Assembly: GCF_025465545.1 (NCBI RefSeq) | Contig: NZ_JAODMK010000044.1 | Coordinates: 1-64,000 of the forward strand | Direction of reading: 5' to 3' | DNA from: Naasia sp. | GTDB taxonomy: Bacteria; Actinomycetota; Actinomycetes; Actinomycetales; Microbacteriaceae | DNA: 64,000 bases | Shown: positions 53,243 through 62,223 of the stretch, piece by piece | Numbering within the stretch: position 1 is the first letter of the stretch | Layout of the letters: each line of letters begins with the position of its first letter | Translations under genes and position numbers: made by a program | The notes under the pieces: model-generated | What the model was told of the DNA's origin: nothing | The model's input: the letters and a program-made list of their open reading frames with translations, nothing else | Databases searched by the model: none

Positions 53243-54760
53243 GTGCCGACACAGCTCCTCAAGGTCCACGGGATCAGCAAGAGCTTTCCTGGCGTGCAAG
53301 CGCTGAAGGATGTCCAGTTCGAACTGAACCGCGGGGAGGTCCTCACCCTCGTCGGCGAGAACGGGGCGGGCAAGTCCAGCCTCATGAAGATCCTCTCCGG
53401 GATCTACGCTCGCGATGAGGGCACCATCGAGCTCGAGGGCGAGCCCGTCGAGATCGACAGCCCCAAGTCCGCCCAGGCGCACGGCATCATCATCATCCAT
53501 CAGGAGATGAACCTGATGCCGCACCTCACCATCGCTCAGAACATCTACATCGGGCGGGAGCCGCGGGGCGGGATCTTCCTCCGCGAGCAGGCACTCAACA
53601 AGAAGACGCGGGATCTGCTCGCGAACCTCGGAATCGACCTCGACCCGAAGGCGATCGTCGGCGAACTGACCGTGGCGAAGCAGCAGATGGTGGAGATCGC
53701 CAAGGCGCTGTCCTTCGATGCCAAGGTCCTCATCATGGATGAGCCGACCTCGGCACTCACCGAGTCGGAGACCGACACTCTCTTCCGCCTCATCGAGCGG
53801 CTGAAGGCGCAGGGCAAGGGCATCATCTACATCTCGCACCGGATGGACGAGCTGCGCCGCATCTCCGACCGAGTGACGGTGCTGCGGGACGGTCACTACA
53901 TCGGCTCCCTCACGAAGGACGAGATCGACATCCCCCGGGTCATCGAGATGATGGTCGGCCGGCACATCGAGGAGGGCCACCGTCCCGAGGCGAGCGAGAC
54001 CTCGAACGACGTGGTGCTCAAGGTGGAGAACCTCAGCACGCGCCGGCTCCTCAAGAACGTCAGCTTCGAGCTGCGTCGCGGCGAGATCCTCGGCTTCGCC
54101 GGGCTCATGGGCGCCGGCCGGACCGAGGTGGCCCGGGCGATCATCGGCGCAGACCCGCGGGTGAGCGGCACGGTGTCGATCAACGGCACGCCGGTGCACA
54201 TCACCAAGCCGGCCGACGCGGTGCGCAACGGGGTCGGCTACCTCTCCGAGGACCGCAAGCTGCTCGGCCTGCTCCTCGAGCAGGACGTCAACACCAACGT
54301 GCTCCTCGCCAGCCTCCGCGACTACACGGACGCGATCGGCTTCGTGCACACCGGCAAGGGCAAGCAGAAGACCCGCGAGTACGTCTCATCGCTGCGCATC
54401 AAGACCCCGTCGATCACCTCGACGACCAAGAACCTCTCCGGCGGCAACCAGCAGAAGGTGGTCATCGCCAAGTGGCTCGCCCGAAACTGCGACGTGCTGA
54501 TCTTCGACGAGCCCACCCGCGGCATCGACGTGGGCGCCAAGGAGGAGATCTACAAGCTCCTCCGCACCCTGGCGGATCAGGGCAAGTCGATCATCATGAT
54601 CTCCTCAGAGCTGCCCGAGATCCTCCGGCTCTCCAACCGCATCATCGTGATGGCCGGCGGGCGGATCACCGGTGAGATCGACAACGCCAAGGCCGACCAG
54701 GCCAAGATCATGCACTTCGCGACCATGACCGGTGAAGACGAGAAAGGAACGGTTCAATGA
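53243..54760 (+). CDS. Sugar ABC importer ATPase with two ABC domains (RbsA-like)
   Basis: 505 residues from GTG 53243. Domain 1 (about 5-240): Walker A GENGAGKSS, signature variant LTVAKQQMVEIAKAL, Walker B VLIMDEPTSAL. Domain 2 (about 255-500): degenerate Walker A GLMGAGRTEV, signature LSGGNQQKVVIAKWL, Walker B VLIFDEPTRGID. This is the pattern of ribose/galactose-type importers. It is coupled to the permease (54757) by a 4-base overlap and followed by the binding-protein gene. The sugar is not known, but the catabolic genes nearby suggest one needing epimerisation and phosphorylation. Confidence 0.93.
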   Translation: MPTQLLKVHGISKSFPGVQALKDVQFELNRGEVLTLVGENGAGKSSLMKILSGIYARDEGTIELEGEPVEIDSPKSAQAHGIIIIHQEMNLMPHLTIAQNIYIGREPRGGIFLREQALNKKTRDLLANLGIDLDPKAIVGELTVAKQQMVEIAKALSFDAKVLIMDEPTSALTESETDTLFRLIERLKAQGKGIIYISHRMDELRRISDRVTVLRDGHYIGSLTKDEIDIPRVIEMMVGRHIEEGHRPEASETSNDVVLKVENLSTRRLLKNVSFELRRGEILGFAGLMGAGRTEVARAIIGADPRVSGTVSINGTPVHITKPADAVRNGVGYLSEDRKLLGLLLEQDVNTNVLLASLRDYTDAIGFVHTGKGKQKTREYVSSLRIKTPSITSTTKNLSGGNQQKVVIAKWLARNCDVLIFDEPTRGIDVGAKEEIYKLLRTLADQGKSIIMISSELPEILRLSNRIIVMAGGRITGEIDNAKADQAKIMHFATMTGEDEKGTVQ

Positions 54761-55776
54761 CGACTCCCGTGACCGAGCGGCCCGAGGATGTGGCCGTCAA
54801 GCCGACGAGCGGCCGGGCCGGCACCGGCGCGTTCCTGCGCAAGCAGGTGCAGCAGTCGCTGGCGTTCGCCACCCTCGTGGTGCTGCTGGTCTTCTTCTCG
54901 ATCGCCAGCAGCAACTTCTTCACCCCCAGCAACATCTCCGGCATCCTGCTCTCCACCGCGGTGGTCGGCATCCTCGCCCTCGGCACGACGTTCGTGATCA
55001 TCACCGGCGGCATCGACCTGTCGATCGGCACCGGCATGACCCTCTGCGCCGTGATGACCGGGGTCTTCCTCACCAACATGGGGCTGCCCCTGATCGTCGG
55101 CGTGATCGGCGGGATCCTCACGGGCGCGCTGATGGGCTTCATCAACGGCGTGAACGTGGCGATCCTCGGGCTCCCACCCTTCATCGCGACCCTGGCGATG
55201 ATGCTCGTGGCGCAGGGGCTCGCCCTGGTCATCTCGGGCGTCCGGCCGATCTACCTCAGCGGCGTCGTCGGCTACAAGGACATCGCCCTCGGCGCACTGA
55301 TCCCCGGACTGCCCAATGCGGTGCTCATCCTGTTCGTGCTCGCGATCCTGGCCTACCTGGTGCTCAGCAAGACCATCCTCGGCCGCTACACCTTCGCCAT
55401 CGGCAGCAACGAGGAGGCGACCCGCCTCTCCGGTGTGGACACCCGCAAGTGGAAGATCATCATCTATACGGTGTCCGGCCTCTTCACCGGTGTCGCCGGC
55501 GTGGTCATCGCCTCGCGGCTCCAGTCCGCCCAGCCGCAGCTCGGCTCCGGCTATGAGCTGCAGGCGATCGCCGCCGTCATCATCGGCGGCACGTCGCTGC
55601 TCGGCGGCCGCGGCTCCATCCTCGGCACCCTGATCGGTGCGCTCATCATGAGCGTCCTGATCAACGGCCTGCGCATCCTCTCGATCCAGACCGAGTGGCA
55701 GAACGTGGTGGTCGGCATCGTGATCCTGATCGCCGTGTTCACCGATTCGCTGCGCCAGCGGCGGTCCGCCTCCTAG
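54757..55776 (+). CDS. Sugar ABC importer permease (RbsC-like)
   Basis: 339 residues with about ten transmembrane helices. ATG 54757 overlaps the ATPase stop (ATGA). Family marks are GGIDLSIGTGMTLCAVMTG, GFINGVNVAILGLPPFIATL (loop before helix 4) and GSNEEATRLSGVDTRKWKI, the cytoplasmic coupling loop that docks on the ATPase. A single permease gene fits a homodimeric ribose-type system. Confidence 0.93.
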   Translation: MTTPVTERPEDVAVKPTSGRAGTGAFLRKQVQQSLAFATLVVLLVFFSIASSNFFTPSNISGILLSTAVVGILALGTTFVIITGGIDLSIGTGMTLCAVMTGVFLTNMGLPLIVGVIGGILTGALMGFINGVNVAILGLPPFIATLAMMLVAQGLALVISGVRPIYLSGVVGYKDIALGALIPGLPNAVLILFVLAILAYLVLSKTILGRYTFAIGSNEEATRLSGVDTRKWKIIIYTVSGLFTGVAGVVIASRLQSAQPQLGSGYELQAIAAVIIGGTSLLGGRGSILGTLIGALIMSVLINGLRILSIQTEWQNVVVGIVILIAVFTDSLRQRRSAS

Positions 55777-55869
55777 TCCTTCCCCGATGTGGGGCAGCGA
55801 CTCCGACGAGGGGTCGGGTCGCTCCTCCGGCGGCGCACGCAGCACTGCGCCGCCCCGCGATCACAGCGA

Positions 55870-55898
55870 AGATAACGATCTTGTATCTAGTTGTATCT
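55870..55898 (+). promoter_or_regulatory. Candidate operator region upstream of the sugar-binding protein gene
   Basis: AGATAACGAT at 55870-55879 repeats the decamer in the divergent promoter at 53071-53090. Just after it, TTGTATCT occurs twice with 10-base periodicity (55881-55888 and 55891-55898), one helical turn apart. This suggests a bound regulator and a separate promoter for the binding-protein gene, which is usually made in excess. Confidence 0.5.
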
Positions 55899-55982
55899 TT
55901 CTGCGGATCCGGCCCCTCGATCCACCTAACCTGGCAACGCCAGCGAAGCTGCTGGCCGCCGATGAACAATGGAGTCAACTCG

Positions 55983-56984
55983 ATGAAATCAGCTAGAAGG
56001 GCCGCCTTCGTCGCGGTCGCTGCCGCAGCAGCCATCACCCTCGCCGGCTGTGCCGGCGCTTCGGGCGGCGGCTCGGGCTCCGGCTCGAGCGCAGGAACGG
56101 GCAGCGGCGACAAGCCGTACATCGCCCTCATCTCCAAGGGCTTCCAGCACCAGTTCTGGCAGGCCGTCAAGCAGGGCGCCGAGAGCAAGGCCAAGGAGCT
56201 CGGGGTGACCATCACGTTCGATGGCCCCGCCTCCGAGACCGAGATCGACAACCAGCTCTCGATGGTCCAGGCCGCGCTCGACAAGCAGCCCGACGCCATC
56301 GGCTGGGCAGTCCTCGACCCCGAGGCCTGCATCCCCATGATGGACAACATCAAGGCCGCGGGCATCCCCGTCGTCGAGTTCGACGCCGGCTGCAACAGCG
56401 ACTACCCGCTGTCGATCGCCAAGACCGACAGCCTGGGCGCAGGAGCCCTCGCCGCCGACCACATGGCCGAGGCCATCGGCAACAAGGGTGAGGTCGCGAT
56501 CGTCGGCCACAGCCAGATCAACTCCACCGGTGTCGAGCGTCGCGACGGCTTCGTCAAGCAGATCGAGTCCAAGTACCCGGACATCAAGATCGTCGACATC
56601 CAGTACGGCGACGGCGACCACCTGAAGTCGGCGGACATCGCGAAGGCGATGATCGCTGCTCACCCGAACCTCAAGGGCCTCTACGGCACCAACGAGGGCT
56701 CGGCCATCGGCATCGTCGACGCACTGAACGAGCTGGGCACCGCGCCCGGCAAGCTCGCAGTCATCGGCTTCGACTCCGGTCAGGCGCAGATCGACGCGAT
56801 CAACAGCGGCGCGATGGCCGGCGCCATCACGCAGAACCCGATCGGCATCGGCGAGGCCACCGTCCAGGCGGCATTCGACGCGATCAACGGCAAGACGCCC
56901 GAGAAGGTCATCGACACCGGTTACTTCTGGTACGACAAGACCAACATGGACGACCCGAAGATCGCTCCGGTCCTCTACAAGTAG
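55983..56984 (+). CDS. Sugar ABC importer substrate-binding lipoprotein (RbsB-like)
   Basis: 333 residues. ATG 55983 is chosen over ATG 55962 because GGAG lies 8 bases before it. The signal peptide ends in a lipobox LAGC with Cys23, then a Gly/Ser linker. The mature protein is a Peripla_BP_4 fold: ISKGFQHQFWQAVKQGAESK in strand-helix 1, FDAGCNSDYPLSIAKTDS in the hinge region, and VIGFDSGQAQIDAINSGAMAG late in the protein, which contains binding-cleft residues. It is 206 bases after the permease and has its own control region and a strong terminator. Confidence 0.93.
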   Translation: MKSARRAAFVAVAAAAAITLAGCAGASGGGSGSGSSAGTGSGDKPYIALISKGFQHQFWQAVKQGAESKAKELGVTITFDGPASETEIDNQLSMVQAALDKQPDAIGWAVLDPEACIPMMDNIKAAGIPVVEFDAGCNSDYPLSIAKTDSLGAGALAADHMAEAIGNKGEVAIVGHSQINSTGVERRDGFVKQIESKYPDIKIVDIQYGDGDHLKSADIAKAMIAAHPNLKGLYGTNEGSAIGIVDALNELGTAPGKLAVIGFDSGQAQIDAINSGAMAGAITQNPIGIGEATVQAAFDAINGKTPEKVIDTGYFWYDKTNMDDPKIAPVLYK

Positions 56985-57020
56985 TCCCCTGTTGGCCCTC
57001 TCCGAGGGCACGCACCCGGA

Positions 57021-57046
57021 AAGGCCCTCCCCTCGGGGAGGGCCTT
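57021..57046 (+). terminator. Hairpin terminator after the sugar-binding protein gene
   Basis: AAGGCCCTCCC (57021-57031) pairs with GGGAGGGCCTT (57036-57046) around CTCG, and two Ts follow. It closes the importer operon and faces the convergent catabolic operon ending at 57262. Confidence 0.85.
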
Positions 57047-57261
57047 TTCCTGTGCGCGGCGGGCCCGTCCGGCCGCTCCTCGCCGTCGGCAGGCACTCTC
57101 CTGCGGGAAGGGCCTAGGCGGGCTGATCCTGCCTGCGGAAACGGATTTCGCGTGCTGAGCGGGAGAGGCCGAGTGGAGCGACAGTGGCGAGAGACCGGCC
57201 AGGGGGACAGGCGAGGAGGAAGAGGCGAGCCTCAGGAGGCGGGCGAGAGCCGGAGCGGGCC

Positions 57262-58209
57262 TCAGGAGGCGGGCGCCGCCCAGGCCAGGAAGCGCTGCGG
57301 GTTGGCTCCGGTGAAGTCGTCCACCAGGGGGCCAAGAGCGGCGCGGAGGCGCGGGAGGTAGCGGGTGGCCAGGTAGCCGAGTCCCGGCATCCCGCCGTAG
57401 GAGAGGTAGCGCGTGCGCCGTGCGACGTCGCCGCCCAGCAGGATCGATCCGGCCCCGCCGCCGGCCACCACCGCCTCGGTGAGGGCGACGAGCTCCGCGT
57501 CGCTCCGGGTCCGGGGCCGGGCCATGCCGTCGTAGCCGAGCCAGGCGCCGCGGGCCGCGAGCTCGAGGTGCAGCGCGGCGTCCGGGTCACGGTCGGCGTG
57601 CGCGAGCACGACGCGGGTCTCCGGGATGCCGGATGCGGTGAGGAGGTCAAGAACCTCGTGGGCGGCGGTGCAGAACTCCAGATGCACCATGATCGGCGCG
57701 CCCGTGGACAGCGATGCGAGCGCGACCCCTTCGAGCGTCGTCCGCTCGAAGTCGGAGATGGACCAGTACCCGATGCCCGCCTTCAGCAGGCCAGCGCGGG
57801 CCCCGGTGAGCGGCGTGGTGGAGCCCGGGGCGTCGCGTTCGGGCATGCCCTCGAGCAGGTCGCGGACGAAGAGGTTCGCGCGCTCCTCCGCGCCCAGCGA
57901 TCGCAGCCAGTGGCTCGGGGCGTAGTGCGCCTCTCGATGAGCGCCCGTCGTCGCGACCACGGCGAGGCCGGTCGCCGCGCTGATCCGGACCGCTCCGGCC
58001 GGGTCGCGACCGAGGCCGATCGGCGTGGCGTCGACCATCGCGTCGAAGCCGCTCGCCTTCAGCACGGCGGCCTCGCCGCGAGACGCGGCCTCGTCGTCGA
58101 GCTCATCGCCGGGAAGGAGGGGCGTCACCTGGAACAGGTGCTCGTGATAGTCCACTCGCCCGAGCTCGTCGGGCGCGACGTCCCCGAGCACCGTGCGGAC
58201 GTTCATCAC
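57262..58209 (-). CDS. Phosphotriesterase-family hydrolase, lactonase candidate
   Basis: 315 residues. GTG 58209 overlaps the preceding stop by 4 bases. The amidohydrolase fold shows the HxH pair in VDYHEHLF, a third His in IMVHLEFC, a fourth in VVLAHADRD and the metal Asp in LGGDVARR. The bridging Lys or Glu normally found between the first and third ligand sites is not evident; the region reads AGIGYWSISDF. Relatives in sugar operons hydrolyse phosphorylated sugar lactones. As last gene of a sugar operon this one may open a lactone made by one of the two dehydrogenases. The substrate is inferred only. Confidence 0.82.
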   Translation of the reverse strand: MMNVRTVLGDVAPDELGRVDYHEHLFQVTPLLPGDELDDEAASRGEAAVLKASGFDAMVDATPIGLGRDPAGAVRISAATGLAVVATTGAHREAHYAPSHWLRSLGAEERANLFVRDLLEGMPERDAPGSTTPLTGARAGLLKAGIGYWSISDFERTTLEGVALASLSTGAPIMVHLEFCTAAHEVLDLLTASGIPETRVVLAHADRDPDAALHLELAARGAWLGYDGMARPRTRSDAELVALTEAVVAGGGAGSILLGGDVARRTRYLSYGGMPGLGYLATRYLPRLRAALGPLVDDFTGANPQRFLAWAAPAS

Positions 58210-59120
58210 CGTGCGGCCTCGGCCGCCTCGGACAGGCGCCCGAGCAGCTGAGGATCGAGCGGAACCGCGAACACCTCGCTGATCACGGATGTCCAGCCGT
58301 GGATGAAGTAGCGCCAGCCGTCCACGACCGTGAGCCGTCGTGCGGCCTCCTGGCGGCGAGCCTGGGCGAGGAACTCGAGGGAACCCCGGTAGTTGAACTC
58401 CCAGACGTATGCGCCGACCGGGAACCGCGCGTCGTCCGGGACCGGAGAGCCGGGCCGGTCCTTGCCCAGCCCGCTGGCGTTGACGACCAGGCTGCGCTCG
58501 GGCGCCTCGGCGAGGGCGTGACGGGCGACTTCGTCGCTCGTCACCTGCCGGTAGTCGAGGAGGCTGGCACGGGTGCCGCGACGCTCGTGGACCGCGCGGA
58601 GGGAGTCGAGCCGCTCCCTGCTCGTGTCCGTCACGACGATCCGGGACGGGGCGTCGCGCCGCTCGGCCAGGTACCAGGTGAGAGCGGTGCCTGCGCCGCC
58701 TGCGCCGAAGCAGACGACCTCTCCGCCCGTGTCGGCGAAGTGGGTGCTGGGGAGGAACTCCTCGGCGGCGAGGCCCACCGTGATGGGATCCTTCGCGTGT
58801 CCGACGAGCCGGCCGTCCCTCTTCGCGATGCTCGAGATCTCGCCGCAGTTGACGCTGAACTCGTCCAGCTGGTCGAACAGGTGCGAGGCGGCGGCGTAGA
58901 GGCCCATCTTGTGGGTCGTGACGAGAGCGCCGCGGTGCTCGGGGTCGTCGCGGATCTGCTCCACGAGCCGCACGTACTGCTCAGGAGTGGCGTCGACCGG
59001 CAGATCATGACCCACCAGGTGACGGGTGGGCAGACCGAGGATGTCGGCCCACGCGGGGAAGATCGACATGATCGAGGAGCCGCCGGTGCTGACCCCCACG
59101 AAGCCCATGTAGCCGCTCAC
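58206..59120 (-). CDS. Shikimate dehydrogenase-like oxidoreductase, divergent
   Basis: 304 residues from GTG 59120, which has AGGAGG at ideal spacing and overlaps the aldolase stop. The fold is AroE-like: substrate domain with VTTHKMGLY (catalytic Lys of the VTIPHK motif kept), then GHAKDPITVG where shikimate enzymes have G-x-N-T-D-G, NAD(P) loop FGAGGAG, VVNASGLG, and C-terminal GWRYFIHGWT. The Asn-Thr of the shikimate site is Ala-Lys here and flanking residues differ, so it probably oxidises another polyol or sugar acid in the pathway. It lies in the six-gene sugar operon. Confidence 0.82.
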   Translation of the reverse strand: MSGYMGFVGVSTGGSSIMSIFPAWADILGLPTRHLVGHDLPVDATPEQYVRLVEQIRDDPEHRGALVTTHKMGLYAAASHLFDQLDEFSVNCGEISSIAKRDGRLVGHAKDPITVGLAAEEFLPSTHFADTGGEVVCFGAGGAGTALTWYLAERRDAPSRIVVTDTSRERLDSLRAVHERRGTRASLLDYRQVTSDEVARHALAEAPERSLVVNASGLGKDRPGSPVPDDARFPVGAYVWEFNYRGSLEFLAQARRQEAARRLTVVDGWRYFIHGWTSVISEVFAVPLDPQLLGRLSEAAEAAR

Positions 59121-59764
59121 GCCCGTCCTCCTGCTGCGGCCGCCGCGGCAGCGAATGCGCGCGCCTTCCTCTGGATGCCGGTGTAGTCGCCGCGAACGAG
59201 GTCCGCGGATGAGATCAGGTCGCTTCCCGCTCCCACCGCGATCGCGCCTGCTGCCAGCCACTCACCCAGGTTGTCCGGTGTGACACCGCCGGTGGGCATC
59301 ATCGGGACGTCGGGGAACGGGCCGCGCAGCGCCTTGAGCAGCGCCGGTCCGGACAGGGCCGCGGGGAACAGCTTCACCACGTCCACGCCGAGTTCGACGG
59401 CGATCATGACCTCGGTGGGGGTGAGGGCGCCGGTGAGCACCACCGCGCCGGTGCCCAGCATGATCCCGGTGAGCTCCGGCCGGGTGCCGGGGCTCACGAG
59501 GAAGCGGGCACCCGCCTCCACGGCCTGGCGGGCCTGATCGACGCTGGTCACCGTGCCCGCCCCGATATACGCGTCGTCGCCGTAGCGCTCGGTGAGCTGG
59601 CGGATCACCTCGGGTGCGTCCGGCGTGGAGAAGGTGATCTCCAGTCCTGTGACACCGCCGGCGACGAGCGCCTCCGCGCCGAGCAGCGCCGATTCCGCGG
59701 ATGGTGCGCGCACCACGGCGAGCACGCGGGCCGCGACGAGGGGGGAGAGTCGGTTCGCTGTCAT
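59117..59764 (-). CDS. eda: KDPG/KHG-type aldolase
   Basis: A 215-residue class I aldolase of the 2-keto-3-deoxy-6-phosphogluconate family that cleaves a 2-keto-3-deoxy (phospho)sugar acid into pyruvate and an aldehyde. The Schiff-base Lys is in DVVKLFPA, the catalytic Glu in LEITFSTPD, and the phosphate/pyruvate sites are GAGTVTS and MMPTGGV. ATG 59764 overlaps the dehydrogenase stop by 4 bases. In this operon the true substrate may be a different 2-keto acid phosphate than KDPG. Confidence 0.92.
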   Translation of the reverse strand: MTANRLSPLVAARVLAVVRAPSAESALLGAEALVAGGVTGLEITFSTPDAPEVIRQLTERYGDDAYIGAGTVTSVDQARQAVEAGARFLVSPGTRPELTGIMLGTGAVVLTGALTPTEVMIAVELGVDVVKLFPAALSGPALLKALRGPFPDVPMMPTGGVTPDNLGEWLAAGAIAVGAGSDLISSADLVRGDYTGIQRKARAFAAAAAAAGGRA

Positions 59765-60723
59765 GACGCCTCACTGCGCACGGGGTTGGGTGGAGTCTCG
59801 CCGGCGAGTGCCGCGAGCAGGTTGTCGACCGCGAGAGAGCCCATGCCGTCGACCGCCTCAACGGTCTGGGCGCCGAAGTGCGGCGTCAGCACGACCCGGT
59901 CGGCGAGGTCCGGGGCGAGAAGCGGGGAGGACTCTCCGCGCGTGTCCCCGGCGAGGGTGTCGGCCGCGAAGCCGCCGAGCCGACCGTCGCTCAGGGCGGC
60001 GGCGACCGCGGCCTCGTCGACCAGCTCGGGTCGTGCGGTGTTCACCAGCACCAGCCCCCTGCGGGCCCCGGCGAGCCAGTCGACGTGCACGAGCACGGGG
60101 CCACCGGGCGCGTGCAGGGACACGAGGTCGCATTCCGCCGCCATCGCCGCGACGTCGAGCGGCTCCGCTCCCGCCGCCCGCATCACGGCCGGCGACAGCC
60201 AGGGGTCGTGGGCCAGGATGCGGGACCCGAATCCGGAGAGGCGACGGGCGACGCCCTGCCCGATCCGGCCGAAGCCCACGATGCCGACGGTGAGCTTGCC
60301 GAGCTCGCGGCCGCGCAGGATCGACCAGTCGCCGGCGCGGACGCGGCGATCGCCTTCAGGAGTGCCGCGCAGCACGGCGAGCATGAGGCCGACCGCGTGA
60401 TCGGCGACCGCATCGCTGTTGGCGCCGGGGGTGTTGGTCACGAGGATGCCCCGCTCCTCGGCCGCGCGGACGTCGACCGCCTCGTAGCCGACCCCGTAGC
60501 GCGCGACCACTCGCAGCTTGGGGGCCGCCTCGAGGTGCTCCCGAGTGACCGGTCCCGTGCCGGCGATCCAGCCGATCGCCTGGGAGAGGTCGGCTCGGAG
60601 CTCGGCGAGGTCGTGCGTCGAGGAGCCGAGCACCGGCCGGTAGCCCGCCTGCTCCAGCCGGGCGACCAGGTCGATCGAGCCCGATGAGAACGAGCGGCTG
60701 GTGACCAGGATGACGGCGGTCAC
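59761..60723 (-). CDS. D-isomer-specific 2-hydroxyacid dehydrogenase
   Basis: 320 residues from GTG 60723, overlapping the kinase stop by 4 bases. The NAD loop GIVGFGRIGQG is at about 145-155. The catalytic Arg is in VNTARPELVDE, Glu in RGESSPLL and His in LTPHFGAQT. It belongs to the phosphoglycerate/glyoxylate reductase group. In this operon it could interconvert a 2-hydroxy and a 2-keto sugar acid. Confidence 0.9.
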   Translation of the reverse strand: MTAVILVTSRSFSSGSIDLVARLEQAGYRPVLGSSTHDLAELRADLSQAIGWIAGTGPVTREHLEAAPKLRVVARYGVGYEAVDVRAAEERGILVTNTPGANSDAVADHAVGLMLAVLRGTPEGDRRVRAGDWSILRGRELGKLTVGIVGFGRIGQGVARRLSGFGSRILAHDPWLSPAVMRAAGAEPLDVAAMAAECDLVSLHAPGGPVLVHVDWLAGARRGLVLVNTARPELVDEAAVAAALSDGRLGGFAADTLAGDTRGESSPLLAPDLADRVVLTPHFGAQTVEAVDGMGSLAVDNLLAALAGETPPNPVRSEAS

Positions 60724-62222
60724 GAGGCGGCCGCGCGGGAGCCGAACCAGGGGACGAGGCGGTCGTAGCCGTCGGCGAAGATCTCGTGGGCCCGCAGGTA
60801 GAGGTCGTGCCGACCCGGATCGGGGGCGAACTCGGCGGTGACCTCGGAGAGACCGTGCGCTGCCGAGAAGCCGGGCACGAGGCCAAGTGCGACCGCGCCG
60901 GTCACCGCCGCGCCGAGGCTGTTCGCCTCCTCGACCACGCTGCGGCGCCGCACGGGCACGCCCCAGACGTCGGCGAAGATCTGCAGCCAGACATCGCTCG
61001 CGGCCCCTCCGCCGATGGCGTCGATGCGCTCGATGGACGCGCCCGCCTCCCGGAAGGCGGTGATGCAGGTGAACAGGTTGAGCGCGACGCCTTCGAGGAC
61101 CGCGCGCATCAGCTCTGCTGGGCCATGGTGCCGCCCGAGGCCGAGGAACACCCCGGCGGCGTCGGGATTCCAGTGGGGGGAGCGCTCGCCGAGCAGGTAG
61201 GGCAGGAAGTACAGCCCCGTGGCGGCCGCCTCCACGTTCTGCGCCGAGTCGACGAGGGAGGTGAGAGCGCTGGGCGAGGGGACGACCGCGAGCACCTCGG
61301 CCGCCCACTGCACTGCGGCTCCGCCCGCCTGCATGGTCGCGGTCGGCACGAAGCTGCCCGGCACGACGTTGTCGAACGTGAACGTGCGGCGTGCGGGGTC
61401 GTAGACGGGGGAGTCGCTCGCGAACGAGATCCAGGACGAGGTGCCGAGGCAGACGTACGCGCCGTCCTCCGGCGCGACGATCCCGGCACCGACCGCCGCG
61501 ATCGGCCCGTCCCCGCCCCCCATCACGACGGGCGTGTGCCGAGACAGGCCGAGGGCATCGGCGGCCGCCCCGGTGAGTCCGCCGACGACGGTGGTGGACT
61601 CCACGATCTCCGGGAACAGCGCACGGTCCAGCTCGGCGGCGGCGAGCACTTCGGGGGACCAGTGGCCAGCTGCCTGGTCGTACGCGTTGGTGGCCGAGGC
61701 GTCCGACCGGTCGGTCGCGAGGCGCCCAGTCAGCCGCTGCACCACGAAGTCCTTCGCCACGCAGAAGTGACGGACCCGGGCGAACACGTCCGGCTCGTTG
61801 TCGCGGACCCACATGATCTTCTCCACCGAGTAGGTGGGGTTGAGCCGGTGCCCGAGCAGACGATAGGTGTCGACGCCGGCGAGCCGCTCCTCGAGCTGGG
61901 CGGTCTGCCGGGTGCTCCGGGTGTCCGCCCAGATGATGGCGGGGCGGACCGGGCGGTAGTCGGCGTCGAGGAGCACGGCGCCCATCATCTGGCCGCTCAC
62001 GACGAGGCCCGACACGGCGTCCGCCGGGGTGGCGTTCTGCTCGAGGAGGGTGCGGGTGGCCTGGACGACGGCGTGCCACCAGGCCTCCGGGTCCTGCTCG
62101 GCCAGGCCGCCGTCCCCGAAGTGCGCGGGGTAGGAGACGGTGACGGCGGAGAGGAGACGGCCATCCTCGGCGTGCAGTGACGCCTTGTCGCCGGTCGTGC
62201 CGAGATCGTGCGCGACGATCAC
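60720..62222 (-). CDS. FGGY-family carbohydrate kinase (xylulokinase/erythritol kinase-like)
   Basis: 500 residues from GTG 62222, 1 base after the cupin gene's stop. ATP-site residues HDLGTTGDKA are at 5-14, VSGQMMGAVLLD and WADTRS line the sugar site, and the catalytic Asp is in MGGGDGPIAAVG; GGGAASDVWLQIFADV is the second FGGY signature. It phosphorylates a pentose, ketose or polyol. The short VxHDxGTT start and MGAVLL motif are nearer to xylulokinase and erythritol-kinase types than to glycerol kinase. Confidence 0.92.
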   Translation of the reverse strand: MIVAHDLGTTGDKASLHAEDGRLLSAVTVSYPAHFGDGGLAEQDPEAWWHAVVQATRTLLEQNATPADAVSGLVVSGQMMGAVLLDADYRPVRPAIIWADTRSTRQTAQLEERLAGVDTYRLLGHRLNPTYSVEKIMWVRDNEPDVFARVRHFCVAKDFVVQRLTGRLATDRSDASATNAYDQAAGHWSPEVLAAAELDRALFPEIVESTTVVGGLTGAAADALGLSRHTPVVMGGGDGPIAAVGAGIVAPEDGAYVCLGTSSWISFASDSPVYDPARRTFTFDNVVPGSFVPTATMQAGGAAVQWAAEVLAVVPSPSALTSLVDSAQNVEAAATGLYFLPYLLGERSPHWNPDAAGVFLGLGRHHGPAELMRAVLEGVALNLFTCITAFREAGASIERIDAIGGGAASDVWLQIFADVWGVPVRRRSVVEEANSLGAAVTGAVALGLVPGFSAAHGLSEVTAEFAPDPGRHDLYLRAHEIFADGYDRLVPWFGSRAAAS

Positions 62223-62223
62223 G

